Positions 52,613-61,074 are shown, counted from the stretch's first letter. The stretch: DNA of 64,000 nucleotides from Caenimonas koreensis DSM 17982 (GCF_009646335.1 NZ_WJBU01000006.1:62001-126000); one strand, 5' to 3'. Notes: a model not told the origin generated them from the letters alone. Translations and numbers: made by a program.

Positions 52613-54358
52613 ATGAAACCCATCGATACCCAACCCGTGATGCCGTCAGACGTCCACCTCGACGCCGTGGGTGGTCTGCAGATCGCTGCGCCGGCTGGCG
52701 TGGCGCAAAACATCGAAGCAGATGCAGCGCAGTTCGCGCGTCTGCTGGGGCGGCCAGGTAGCGTCAAGAGCCCAGCCAGTCCGGTGGAAGCGCTACCGGC
52801 GGAATTGCTCCAGGACTTGCCGAGTGCTTTGCCAACTCCTTTGTCGATCGCCCGGCGCGCAGAGGGCCGTGGCGACGCTGCTGCGCTTGAATCGATCGAG
52901 CCGCAGTTGCCCGGCGAAGCGCCGCTGGCCAGGCCAGTGATGCCCTCACTTGCTCACATGGAAGTTGCGCAGGGCCAGCACGCGCCCATGAAGCTCAATG
53001 CGCAGGTGGGTACGGCCGTTCCTGGCGGTACGGCAGCAACGGCTGGCGAAGTTTCGCTGGTCACACTCGCAGCGGCTGATACGCCATCTGCCGTGCAGCG
53101 CCAGCAGTCCACAGTCGATGATGCGGCCACGCAAGCGCCTGCCGTCGCAGCACTGGCATCAACGCCAGGCGTCGTGCTGCCGGCACAGCAAGCGGCTGAC
53201 ATTGTGGCTGCATCTGCCACACCGGCGCCTGCTCCAACGGCAGCAGTTGCACCGGTAGCTGTTGCACCGGCACCTGCCACACCTGCAGCTGTAGCACCTG
53301 CAGCTGTAGCACCTGCAGCTGTAGCACCGGCGACGGTCGAGCCTGCGCTGGCGGCATCTGCACCTACCCATGCGGCCGTGCTCACTCCCTCACAGGTTCG
53401 TGCGCGCGCGCTCAAGCGCAAGGCAATCGGACTCGACGGCGCGCACCTTGCCGCGTCACACCAGTCAGCGACCGTCCAGGGCAAGAAGGACAAGAAGTCC
53501 AGTGTGGACGCGGCAGCCTCATCCGCTGCGCCAGTCGCAATCATCCCGCCGGCGACGTTGCAGTCGGCGGCACCGACCGCACCGGCCGCAACGACAGGAA
53601 CGCAAGCGTCGGCAGTGCGCGTGCAGCCGGGGCAACGCGCTGCTGCTTCGCCGGTTGTGGCGACGGCTGTGTCGGGCACGAAGTCTGATTTGCCGCGATC
53701 GCCGATGGCGGCGACGGCTTCGCGGCAGTCGGCGCCCGATGGATCGGCGCTGGCTCAATCGGCGCCCTCGCAAGGTTCAGCCTCGCAAGTGGCATCCGCT
53801 CAGCACAGCACGGCAGACCGACCACCGCCAGTGACGAGCCAGACTGCTGCAGCGCCGGCGCCGGCGCCGGCGCCAGGACAAGCCGACGCGAAGCCGTCGG
53901 TATCACCAGCGCCGCTCGATGAAAGCCAGCCGCAGGTACAGCCGCCGCCTGCGCGCGACACACCCACCGCCGTGCATCCTGCTGTAAATGAAGCCGCACT
54001 GCAAGCTGTGCAGCCTGTGCAGACAGCAGGTGCGACCGCTGCCGACGTGGCAGACATGCCCGACGCCGCTCGCCTGGTTGGCGAAGCCGACATCCCGTCG
54101 AACGTCCCATCGAACGTCCCATCGAATAGCCCGTCGATCAGCGCGTCCCCGGAAGTTGCAGAAGTCTCCGACGTAGCCCCCGAGGGCGACGGCGTCGCAG
54201 TGGCCGACGCGTCAGGCGCGCCGCCGGCTCCTGTGCGCCAGGCGCAAGAGCTGCGCGCCGCGCAGGAAATCGGCGCCCAGATTCAGGCGCAGCAGCTCCA
54301 CATCGCCGCCGTCAACACCCACGAGGCGCCGCTGCTGGAAGTGCTCGACAAGATTTGA
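52613..54358 (+). CDS. Ala/Pro-rich low-complexity protein, candidate secreted ruler
   Basis: A 581-residue protein dominated by Ala, Pro, Val, Ser and Gln, with little predicted fold except the ends. The N-terminus has DAAQFARLLGRPG-like sequence, and the C-terminal 45 residues form a helix (ELRAAQEIGAQIQAQQL). It contains 15-base tandem repeats (53281-53325, coding PAAVA) and 12-base repeats (54095-54142, coding PSNV). An extended, repeat-variable protein in a T3SS operon with a short SctP suggests a needle-length ruler or other secreted regulator; this is inference. AGAGG precedes ATG 52613. Confidence 0.7.
   Translation: MKPIDTQPVMPSDVHLDAVGGLQIAAPAGVAQNIEADAAQFARLLGRPGSVKSPASPVEALPAELLQDLPSALPTPLSIARRAEGRGDAAALESIEPQLPGEAPLARPVMPSLAHMEVAQGQHAPMKLNAQVGTAVPGGTAATAGEVSLVTLAAADTPSAVQRQQSTVDDAATQAPAVAALASTPGVVLPAQQAADIVAASATPAPAPTAAVAPVAVAPAPATPAAVAPAAVAPAAVAPATVEPALAASAPTHAAVLTPSQVRARALKRKAIGLDGAHLAASHQSATVQGKKDKKSSVDAAASSAAPVAIIPPATLQSAAPTAPAATTGTQASAVRVQPGQRAAASPVVATAVSGTKSDLPRSPMAATASRQSAPDGSALAQSAPSQGSASQVASAQHSTADRPPPVTSQTAAAPAPAPAPGQADAKPSVSPAPLDESQPQVQPPPARDTPTAVHPAVNEAALQAVQPVQTAGATAADVADMPDAARLVGEADIPSNVPSNVPSNSPSISASPEVAEVSDVAPEGDGVAVADASGAPPAPVRQAQELRAAQEIGAQIQAQQLHIAAVNTHEAPLLEVLDKI
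53281..53325 (+). repeat. 15-base tandem repeat, three perfect copies
   Basis: Unit ACCTGCAGCTGTAGC, three identical copies in a row with degenerate copies on both sides. In frame it codes a five-residue unit of Pro, Ala and Val. Copy number changes would keep the reading frame and alter protein length. Confidence 0.9.
54095..54142 (+). repeat. 12-base tandem repeat, four copies
   Basis: Four 12-base units in frame: two code PSNV and the last two have drifted (PSNS, PSIS). They lie near the end of the Ala/Pro-rich gene. Confidence 0.8.
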
Positions 54359-54379
54359 AGCAGACGGGACGGAACCATT

Positions 54380-54407
54380 GGAACCATCCCCTGACCACCG
54401 TTACTCA
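54380..54407 (+). promoter_or_regulatory. ECF-type promoter motif for the tip/translocator operon
   Basis: GGAACC, 15 bases, TTACTCA, ending 38 bases before the ATG at 54446. A second GGAACC lies 9 bases upstream (54371) without a matching -10. Confidence 0.72.
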
Positions 54408-54445
54408 GTATTCATACGAGTCATAGCCACCACCGGAAGGGCGAC

Positions 54446-54745
54446 ATGAGCAGCAATAAGTTCAACCCCAGCGTCGAGGAAGTGATTGCCAACGGACGCC
54501 GCGTCGTCAAGGAAGCGGAAGAGGCGCTGGCACGGTCAAAGCGCCTTTTTGCCGAAAACAACATCGACCCCGAAGAAACCATGGCGCTGATCCGCAAGCG
54601 AGGCGGCGACGCTGCTGTGCGGGCCCTTGAGGCGCAGGCTGCGGCAATGCTGCAGGAATTCGAAGACGAGATGGAGCGCCAGCGTGTGCACGGCACCAAG
54701 CCGCGGCCAGCCGGCAAGCCTGCGCGCTTGCGCAACATGATCTGA
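54446..54745 (+). CDS. Small helical T3SS protein, possible LcrG-position chaperone
   Basis: A 99-residue, highly charged helical protein (EEVIANGRRVVKEAEEALAR, AAVRALEAQAAAMLQEFEDE) with a basic Pro-rich tail. It is first in the operon encoding the tip, filament and translocator candidates, the place LcrG/PcrG takes before the tip protein in Yersinia and Pseudomonas. Sequence likeness to LcrG is not evident, so the role is only positional. A GAAGG ribosome-binding site precedes the ATG. Confidence 0.6.
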   Translation: MSSNKFNPSVEEVIANGRRVVKEAEEALARSKRLFAENNIDPEETMALIRKRGGDAAVRALEAQAAAMLQEFEDEMERQRVHGTKPRPAGKPARLRNMI

Positions 54746-54762
54746 ATGAAAGAGGTTTGACT

Positions 54763-55575
54763 ATGAGCATTCAATCCATCAGCTCACTCTTTGCCGACTA
54801 TTCCGCGACCGGCGGTGCCGACGATGCAGACTTCATGGCCGCACTGGCCGCTGCGACATGGCAGCAGGTCACTGCGGCGCACAAGCAGGCGACCACCACT
54901 TCGTCAGCCCGAACGCAGCGAATATCCGATCTGCATGACGCCGGCGGCGCGCTGGCTGGACTGCAGACGACCAAGGACGGCACGCGCCTGCTTCTGGGCG
55001 CTGATCTGCAAACCGGCAATGCCCTGAAAGCTCAGCTTGCCGCCGTCGGCAACACGCTGACCACCGACGAAAGCTACAACATCGCACTTGTCACCACGGA
55101 CGCAGATGGCAATCAGGTGGTGGGCGCCAAGTACCTTGCTTCGGCAGCTGAACGCGCAGCCATTGCAAATGGTGCGCTTGTGGGTTCGCCTGGTGCTGAT
55201 GGTGTCGAGACCCGCACATTGACCAGTGCCGATGGCAAAACCAAAACGACGTACCAGGTCTACACGAAGGAGCGCATGCTCACAGCAAGCTTGGCCGATG
55301 TGAACGCGGCCAAGGCCAACATGCAAGCCCAACTCGTGGCGCTGCAAAAGCAGCTCGATACAGACCTTGTGCGGTTGAAGGCGCTGGGCTTCAAGGCTGA
55401 AGACTTCACGCGCCAGCTGACCAACCCCGCGCGCAAGCGCGAGAGGCAGGCGGCCGATAACCAGCAGGCGGCGCGGCGCGACGACTTCAATGTTGACACC
55501 GAGCTGCGGCGCAAGCTCATGAACGCAGTCATTGCACGCGAAACCGGAGCAACCAAGGGAACAACCAAGCCATGA
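54763..55575 (+). CDS. Unknown protein, candidate secreted tip/accessory component
   Basis: A 270-residue protein of no recognised family, without signal peptide or membrane helix. Residues 1-110 look helical, 110-170 strand-rich with Gly/Thr/Asp (LVTTDADGNQVVGAKYL, TLTSADGKTKTTYQVYT), and 170-270 form long helices ending basic (MQAQLVALQKQLDTDLVRLK). A helix-globule-helix plan is shared by T3SS tip proteins, but this is weak evidence. AGAGG precedes ATG 54763; the stop overlaps the next start. Confidence 0.65.
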   Translation: MSIQSISSLFADYSATGGADDADFMAALAAATWQQVTAAHKQATTTSSARTQRISDLHDAGGALAGLQTTKDGTRLLLGADLQTGNALKAQLAAVGNTLTTDESYNIALVTTDADGNQVVGAKYLASAAERAAIANGALVGSPGADGVETRTLTSADGKTKTTYQVYTKERMLTASLADVNAAKANMQAQLVALQKQLDTDLVRLKALGFKAEDFTRQLTNPARKRERQAADNQQAARRDDFNVDTELRRKLMNAVIARETGATKGTTKP

Positions 55576-56396
55576 CCACCACCGCAGCAGTCACGCCGAA
55601 CAGGCAAACCGGAACGATGACGGACGTCACCGTCACGTCAACGCAATTGACGACCGGCAAATGGGTCTTTGGCGACGCACAAGCGGACCCGGTCACGGGC
55701 AGAGTCAATACCTACAACAAGGCGATGGCCAAAGCCGCGCAGATGGCGTTGTCGAACGATGAGCAGATCGTGCTGATCGCCGGTGAAGTAAAAGCCAATA
55801 CGGCAACGCTGGAGCAGATGAATTCTGTTCGCAACATGAAGGTCAGCGACTGGTCGACGTTGAGTGAAGCGGACAAAAAAGCGCGCAGCGACATCTTGAA
55901 AGCACAGTCCGTGCCCCTGACCACCGATGCCGTCGCAATCACCTTGCCGGGCGCCCCCTCAACAACGCTTTACGCCAACGATCCGCCGCTCCCGTTTATT
56001 GTTATATCAATTCCCAGCGGCAGCGAGCCGGCAGTGAGGATTCCCCAGGACATCACACGAGCTGCGGACCAAGCTACATTTTTGAGTCGTCCCTATCAAA
56101 GAGGGAAGATTTATGCGGACGATGCGGGCCACACCTTCTACTACGACGCTGGTGGAAACATCAATCTACAGTACACCTCGCAAGGCACCTACAGATCCGC
56201 GCCCCCCACGGAGGCGGAACTGACCAGCTGGCAATCCGCCCTCCAAAAAGCCACCGACAAACTCACGCAGTTTAGCCAGACAGAGCAGGCGCGGCTGCAA
56301 CAGTTCGTGACGCAAAAGAGTATGTGGGAGGGCCTGGTGTCCTCACTGATGCAGCTGCTGGCGCGCATCAGAAACGACATCGCCGCCAAGTTCTGA
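55572..56396 (+). CDS. Unknown protein, candidate secreted tip/filament component
   Basis: A 274-residue protein without signal peptide. Helices (about residues 48-110) and a C-terminal coil (about 216-274, ATDKLTQFSQTEQARLQQFV, LMQLLARIRNDIAAKF) enclose a strand-rich centre (120-205; VISIPSGSEP, GKIYADDAGHTFYYDAGGNI). The DNA of the centre (about 55970-56190) is clearly less GC-rich than its surroundings, suggesting a diverged or acquired domain. Helices flanking a variable globule fit exposed tip or filament proteins; function is not established. Confidence 0.65.
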   Translation: MTTTAAVTPNRQTGTMTDVTVTSTQLTTGKWVFGDAQADPVTGRVNTYNKAMAKAAQMALSNDEQIVLIAGEVKANTATLEQMNSVRNMKVSDWSTLSEADKKARSDILKAQSVPLTTDAVAITLPGAPSTTLYANDPPLPFIVISIPSGSEPAVRIPQDITRAADQATFLSRPYQRGKIYADDAGHTFYYDAGGNINLQYTSQGTYRSAPPTEAELTSWQSALQKATDKLTQFSQTEQARLQQFVTQKSMWEGLVSSLMQLLARIRNDIAAKF

Positions 56397-56418
56397 ACCA
56401 ACCAACAAGGATCGCGCC

Positions 56419-57045
56419 ATGCCCGGACCTGACAACACCATTCTCAATCTCCCGGCGCCGCAGTCGACGACGGCCTGGCTCAACTCGTTCGACCTGACAA
56501 AAGTCAAGGACTCGATGATGCTCACGGCGCTGACCTTTCTGTTTTTCGGCAATGCTGTGGCCGAGAGTGTGCGAACTCAGACCAAGACTATCACCGACCT
56601 GTCCGACAAGATGGTCGAAGCGAATTCGCTGATGGCGACGTTAAATCTGGCACTCTCGCAGACAGCAATGACCGACTCCGTCGAGGGCTATCTGGCGCTG
56701 CCTCCATTTGCCACCAAGGAAGCCGCGCAGGACTACACCAGGCGATACATCGCCGCAGGTGCGACCACCGACGTGTCCGAGTCCAATAGCGTGGCTAAGA
56801 ACCTCGGCTTCAATCAGACTGGCCCCAACTCGACCTGGCGCATCTACACCTACCGCACCGGTGCAACCAAGCTCAACGACAACTTGCAGTTGTCCATCAA
56901 CAACTACAGCAGCCTCAGCCAGCAGTCGCAACTGGTCATGCAGCAGATGAACACCCGCCTGGGTGCCGCGATGGACTATGTCACTGCCGGCATCGAGAAG
57001 TGGGGCAAGCTGCTGCAGTCGTTCGTTGACAACCTGCGCAGGTAA
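56419..57045 (+). CDS. Candidate T3SS filament/tip protein (Bsp22-like position)
   Basis: A 208-residue protein with an N-terminal helix (DLTKVKDSMMLTALTFLFFGNAV), a coil (RTQTKTITDLSDKMVEANSLM), a polar centre (residues 95-150) and a C-terminal amphipathic coil (SSLSQQSQLVMQQMNTRLGA). EspA and Bsp22, which polymerise or cap the needle, share helical coils at both ends. The gene is directly before an LcrH chaperone and two translocators, the place of bsp22 in Bordetella. Identification rests on layout and architecture, not clear sequence identity. Confidence 0.6.
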   Translation: MPGPDNTILNLPAPQSTTAWLNSFDLTKVKDSMMLTALTFLFFGNAVAESVRTQTKTITDLSDKMVEANSLMATLNLALSQTAMTDSVEGYLALPPFATKEAAQDYTRRYIAAGATTDVSESNSVAKNLGFNQTGPNSTWRIYTYRTGATKLNDNLQLSINNYSSLSQQSQLVMQQMNTRLGAAMDYVTAGIEKWGKLLQSFVDNLRR

Positions 57046-57049
57046 GGCC

Positions 57050-57574
57050 ATGGTTGAGTTCGACACCACCACACTTGCTGCCAGAGCCAACGATCTGCTC
57101 GACCGCATGCTGTCCGGCCAGCCGCTGGAAGCATTTGGCCCGGCACTGTCGCTGAAGTCGCAAGACACGCTCTATCACCTGGGGTACATGCAGTACCAGC
57201 AGGCGCGGTATGCCGAGGCGATGCGAATCTTTGGCTATTTGCTGACCATGAACCACGTGGACAAGCGTTTTCTCATGGGGTTTGGCGCCTGCCTGCAGAT
57301 GCAACGCCAGCATGAAGAAGCGCTGAAGTTCTACGGCCCCGCCTGCGTGCTTGACATGACAGACCCTGAGCCGGTGATGCGCTGCGTTGAATGCCACCTT
57401 GCATTGGGCAATGTGGACGCGGCTCGCCTGGGGCTTGACTACGGGCTGAAGCAAGCCCGTGCACACGCAGCTCATCACGGCTGGACCGACCGGTTCGAAA
57501 CCATGCTGGGCTTTTTGGACAACGCGCCGGCGAAAGCTCCGGCCACTAATACTTTGGAGAACGCCAATGGCTGA
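57050..57574 (+). CDS. LcrH/SycD-type translocator chaperone
   Basis: A 174-residue TPR protein with a clear class II chaperone pattern: DTLYHLGYMQYQQARYAEAM, FLMGFGACLQMQRQHEEALK and MRCVECHLALGNVDAARLGL. It keeps the hydrophobic translocators soluble before export. The downstream translocator gene overlaps its end by 8 bases. It matches the place of bcrH1 in Bordetella and lcrH in Yersinia. ATG 57050 was chosen, just after the preceding stop. Confidence 0.88.
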   Translation: MVEFDTTTLAARANDLLDRMLSGQPLEAFGPALSLKSQDTLYHLGYMQYQQARYAEAMRIFGYLLTMNHVDKRFLMGFGACLQMQRQHEEALKFYGPACVLDMTDPEPVMRCVECHLALGNVDAARLGLDYGLKQARAHAAHHGWTDRFETMLGFLDNAPAKAPATNTLENANG

Positions 57575-58865
57575 TCTCGCTATTCACGCGCGCGCGCCCG
57601 TTTCCGCGCCACCCCCGGCAGCCGACACCGAGCAAGGCTCGGTGGGCGATGCCAACAAAGGCATCCTGTTCACCCAGGCCACCTTGCCGCCGGAGCTGCA
57701 AAAGCTCAAGGCCGCGATCATCGAGCTGCGCAAGCCAAGCGCAAATGTCGCGACCGAAGACGACATCAACAGTGGCAATGTGGGCGGGCCTTCCGATGAA
57801 GACCTCAACATGCTGCTCGGCGAGATCGACGAGATGGTGACCAGCCTGCGGTACGCCACCGGCAAGAACAAGATCGGCCTGCAGGACGACCAACGGCGTG
57901 AGCTGGCCAAGAAGGTCGCCAAGGCGCTCGACGAAGCCAACCAGAAGCTCAAAGAAGCGCAGGAGGCCGCAAGCGAGAGCACGACGATGGGCTGGCTCAT
58001 GGCCGGGCTGGCAATGGCAGGCGCAGTGTTGCTGTGCGTGGTGACTGTTGCCGCAGCTGCCGCGACTGGCGGTGCCGTTGGCGGGCTGGCGATATTTGGT
58101 TGCGTCGCCGCCGTCACGCTCGCCGTACAAATGATCACCGACATGTCTTTGAAAGAGGCCGGCGTTACCTACACCGCCTGCACCGGCGAAGAAAAGCAGT
58201 TTGGTATCGGGTTCGACAAAATGGTCGAAGCCATTGTTGATCGCGAAATCGTCAATGGCGACATCGTTATCGTGCGCCAGAACGACAAGGGTGAATTTCT
58301 TGACAAGGACGGCAACGTCACCAACGTTGATCCGCGCAAGGGCGCCAAGAGCACAGCCATTTTCTTCACGCCCGAAGAGTTGTCTGAATGGAAGATGGGC
58401 TGGACCGTTACCACCACGTTGGTGGTCGCGATCGCGCTGGGCGCTGTCGGCGGCTTCGCATCGACAGGTACTCAGGCCGCTGCCAGTGGTGCGCGTGCGG
58501 CGGATGGGGCCGCCAAGGGTGCGAACGCCGCGAAATCGGCCGCCAGTGCCGCTCGCTGGGCTTCTGTTGAGCGCGGCGCAGAGGTGCTGGCTGTAGGCAC
58601 GGCCGTCGCCACGGGCGTTACCGCCATCACCAAGGGCATCATCGACATCTTCATCGCCGAGCTCAATAGCGACAGTGAAAAGGCTCGCGCAGACAAGGCC
58701 TTCTACGAAGTGCAGGCGCAAGACGTTTCACGTGCATGGGATCTTTCAATGGACTCCCTCAGGCAACTGGTTGAGCACTATCTCGAAAACGGCCAGGCCC
58801 GATCAAAGAATGTGGCTGACCGGGGCCGCACGGCAGCGGCTTTCACCCGCCCCATCATGGGCTGA
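57567..58865 (+). CDS. sctE: Major T3SS translocator (YopB/SctE-like pore protein)
   Basis: A 432-residue protein with a polar N-terminus, a coiled coil (about residues 98-137, ELAKKVAKALDEANQKLKEA), a long hydrophobic hairpin (about 141-200) and a second hydrophobic segment (about 277-296), then an Ala-rich helical C-terminal half. Two hydrophobic regions and upstream coil match YopB/PopB/BopB, which form the pore in the host membrane. It lies between its LcrH-type chaperone and the second translocator. Here sctE means the translocator, not YscE. Confidence 0.78.
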   Translation: MADLAIHARAPVSAPPPAADTEQGSVGDANKGILFTQATLPPELQKLKAAIIELRKPSANVATEDDINSGNVGGPSDEDLNMLLGEIDEMVTSLRYATGKNKIGLQDDQRRELAKKVAKALDEANQKLKEAQEAASESTTMGWLMAGLAMAGAVLLCVVTVAAAAATGGAVGGLAIFGCVAAVTLAVQMITDMSLKEAGVTYTACTGEEKQFGIGFDKMVEAIVDREIVNGDIVIVRQNDKGEFLDKDGNVTNVDPRKGAKSTAIFFTPEELSEWKMGWTVTTTLVVAIALGAVGGFASTGTQAAASGARAADGAAKGANAAKSAASAARWASVERGAEVLAVGTAVATGVTAITKGIIDIFIAELNSDSEKARADKAFYEVQAQDVSRAWDLSMDSLRQLVEHYLENGQARSKNVADRGRTAAAFTRPIMG

Positions 58866-58885
58866 ACCCGAGCAAGGAAACTGGC

Positions 58886-60541
58886 ATGACCACCATTGAC
58901 AGCATCATCAAGACCTACTCCACACCCACTGGCGACTACCGCGTCGATACCGGCAAGGTGGATGCCGCCACGCTGGCCCGGCTGGATGAACTGGACGCCA
59001 CGAACAAGCTCGACGGGGCCGCCCTTGTCAAAGCCCTGGCGCCATTCCCGAAGTCGTATGCGCTCGGCGGCGCGGCCACTGCAATGCCCAAGCCGGACGA
59101 CACGGCGTACGACCGGCCGCCCTTTGGCGATATCACGGCGGACATGAACGCGGTGATGCTCTTGATCATGAAGACAGCCCAGAAGGTCGAGCTGGCCTTC
59201 AGGCGAAGTGAGCTCACGCAGCGCTACAGCATCATTGAAAACGCGGCGAAGCAGCGAAAGACTGAAAAGGAGGCGGCGGACAAGCGCTATAGCGCTGCGG
59301 TGGCGAGCGCCAGCATGGAAATCACGGGTGGTGTTATCGGGCTTGGCGGTGCGGGGGTGTCTGGTTTGAAACTCCGAAGCGCCTCGAAATCGTCGGGTGA
59401 GCATACGGGCGCGCTCAAGCAGATCGAGCACCTCAAAGACGCCAAACAGACTCAAGCAAAGGCGTTCAAGGCAAAGAACCGTGAGCTGGACGACCAGATC
59501 GATGCCGCAGATGCGAATCGGGCGCAGGCTGCTCGCAAAGTGCATACCGAAGATGAGGCAACTGCGTTTGAGGCGAAGGGTCGTGACCTGGACCACAGAA
59601 TCGATGCCGCAGATGCGAATCGGGCGCAGGCTGCTCGCAAAGTGCATACCGAAGATGAAGCAGCTTCATTTGAGGCGAAGGGCCGTGACTTGGACGAGAG
59701 GATCGCTGCCTCAGATGCAAATCTGAATCGGGCTGTGAGCAAATTGCGAGTTCACGACGGTGTAGAAGGCGATCTGCCGAGTTTGCAGCAAAGGCGCATG
59801 GATTCGCATGCCCACGATGTCCAGCGCGCGCAAGTCAGAGGCAAGGCGGTCGAACGCTCCGAACTCACTGAGGCTCTGGATGCGAAGATCGCTGACAAGA
59901 AGCTTTTGCAGAGCGAGGCGAGCTACTTCCGCCGGCAACGCGCGCAGCTCGGCAGTGAGAAGGACGCCCATGCCGATGTTGCCGGCAAACAGAGGGCCTC
60001 GACGAGCGAGGTGGCCTACTTCGATCGGCAAGGCGCGAAGCTCAGAAGTGAGAAGGCCGCCCATGCCGATGCTGCCGTCAAACAGAGGGCCTCGACGAGC
60101 GAGGTTGCCTACTTTGATCGGCAAGGCGCGAAGCTCAGAAGTGAGAAGGCCGACGTTGCCGCAGACGACATTCGGTTCGAGGACAAGACGAATCGCGAAA
60201 TCGACCGCCTGAAGGTGACGTCTGAAGGTGGGCACTCTAAAGCGGACACCTTCAACGCGTCGGCCCGCAACTGGACCGCTGGCGCCCAAGCGGGGTCCGC
60301 CTTGGCCAACGGCTTCGGCAAGCAGATCGCGGCTTCCTATTCACAGGAAGCCGAATACAAAGACGCCGACGCCAAATTCACAAACGCCGAAACCCAGCAG
60401 ATGACGATGCGCCAGGAGTCGTTCAAGTCCGGCGCGGATAACCTCGCCGGCGCAGTCGCCAGTGCAATCGGCACTGCCAACGCCATCGAGTCCTCGCGCG
60501 GCGAATTCGCCAAGAGCACGGCCAGCAGCTGGCGCGCCTGA
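58886..60541 (+). CDS. sctB: Minor T3SS translocator candidate (YopD/SctB-like) with tandem repeats
   Basis: A 551-residue protein directly after the YopB-like gene. One hydrophobic segment (about residues 137-160, MEITGGVIGLGGAGVSGL) and amphipathic C-terminal helices fit YopD/BopD, but YopD has only about 300 residues. The extra length is two arrays of long tandem repeats: three 34-residue units (DNA 59462-59767) and three 31-residue units (59912 onwards), both charged and likely coiled coil. The C-terminus (SWRA) follows a helical region like that of IpaC/YopD. Confidence 0.72.
   Translation: MTTIDSIIKTYSTPTGDYRVDTGKVDAATLARLDELDATNKLDGAALVKALAPFPKSYALGGAATAMPKPDDTAYDRPPFGDITADMNAVMLLIMKTAQKVELAFRRSELTQRYSIIENAAKQRKTEKEAADKRYSAAVASASMEITGGVIGLGGAGVSGLKLRSASKSSGEHTGALKQIEHLKDAKQTQAKAFKAKNRELDDQIDAADANRAQAARKVHTEDEATAFEAKGRDLDHRIDAADANRAQAARKVHTEDEAASFEAKGRDLDERIAASDANLNRAVSKLRVHDGVEGDLPSLQQRRMDSHAHDVQRAQVRGKAVERSELTEALDAKIADKKLLQSEASYFRRQRAQLGSEKDAHADVAGKQRASTSEVAYFDRQGAKLRSEKAAHADAAVKQRASTSEVAYFDRQGAKLRSEKADVAADDIRFEDKTNREIDRLKVTSEGGHSKADTFNASARNWTAGAQAGSALANGFGKQIAASYSQEAEYKDADAKFTNAETQQMTMRQESFKSGADNLAGAVASAIGTANAIESSRGEFAKSTASSWRA
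59462..59767 (+). repeat. Coding tandem repeat, 102-base unit, three copies
   Basis: Units begin at 59462, 59564 and 59666. The first two are nearly identical, coding DAADANRAQAARKVHTEDEA; the third is degenerate. The period is 34 codons, so unit gain or loss keeps the frame. Confidence 0.93.
59912..60151 (+). repeat. Coding tandem repeat, 93-base unit, three copies
   Basis: Units begin at 59912, 60005 and 60098; the third is partial. The second and third share almost identical DNA coding SEVAYFDRQGAKLRSEKA. The period is 31 codons. Confidence 0.93.
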
Positions 60542-60564
60542 GCTCGCCAAACCAGGGGACCGAC

Positions 60565-61074
60565 ATGACTGCAAACGAAGACCCGGGCACAACGGCGTCG
60601 TCCGGGCTCAAGGCACCTTCGGCGCATGCAACAGCGCAAGCAGCGCAGCAGGCGCAAGCTGCGCAAGCGCTGGCGCTGTCTGCGCGGCTGACTGACGCGC
60701 AGGTCAACACGCTGTACCGGCAGGTCTACAACATGACGGAGCAGGGCCGCTTTGATGAGGCGAATGTGCTGCTGGCGCTGATCATGATGTATCGCCCCGA
60801 TGAGCCAAAATTTTCACTTGCGTCGGCCATCTGTTTTCGCAAGACCGGCTGCTTTGAAGATGCAATTCGCATGTTTGCCCGCACGCTCGAGTTGCAGCCT
60901 GACAACGACGAGCCAGCGTTCGAGATTGTCGAATGCATGTCGCTGCTGGGCCTGCACGACAACGCAACCGATCTGCTGCGGCAGATTGCCGACGTGGCCC
61001 GCCGCGAGAACAAGACGCACACGATGGAGCGGGCCGAGACGCTGCTCGAATTCAAGAAGGCGACGGTGCAATGA
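60565..61074 (+). CDS. Second LcrH/SycD-type chaperone
   Basis: A 169-residue protein with a 40-residue Ala/Gln-rich N-terminal extension and TPR repeats (LYRQVYNMTEQGRFDEANVL, FSLASAICFRKTGCFEDAIR, EIVECMSLLGLHDNATDLLR). It is another class II chaperone, at the place of bcrH2 after the translocators in Bordetella. The repeat-bearing translocator just upstream is the likely client. The stop overlaps the next start (ATGA). Confidence 0.78.
   Translation: MTANEDPGTTASSGLKAPSAHATAQAAQQAQAAQALALSARLTDAQVNTLYRQVYNMTEQGRFDEANVLLALIMMYRPDEPKFSLASAICFRKTGCFEDAIRMFARTLELQPDNDEPAFEIVECMSLLGLHDNATDLLRQIADVARRENKTHTMERAETLLEFKKATVQ

Noticed and set aside
54371-54376. A further GGAACC upstream of the 54446 gene
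   Set aside because: Fifteen bases later the sequence reads TGACCAC, which does not match the -10 of the other copies; the GGAACC at 54380 fits instead.
59462-60151. Regular repeats that might suggest a CRISPR array
   Set aside because: The repeats are contiguous 102- and 93-base units in one open reading frame with no spacers, and their periods are multiples of three. They are coding tandem repeats.
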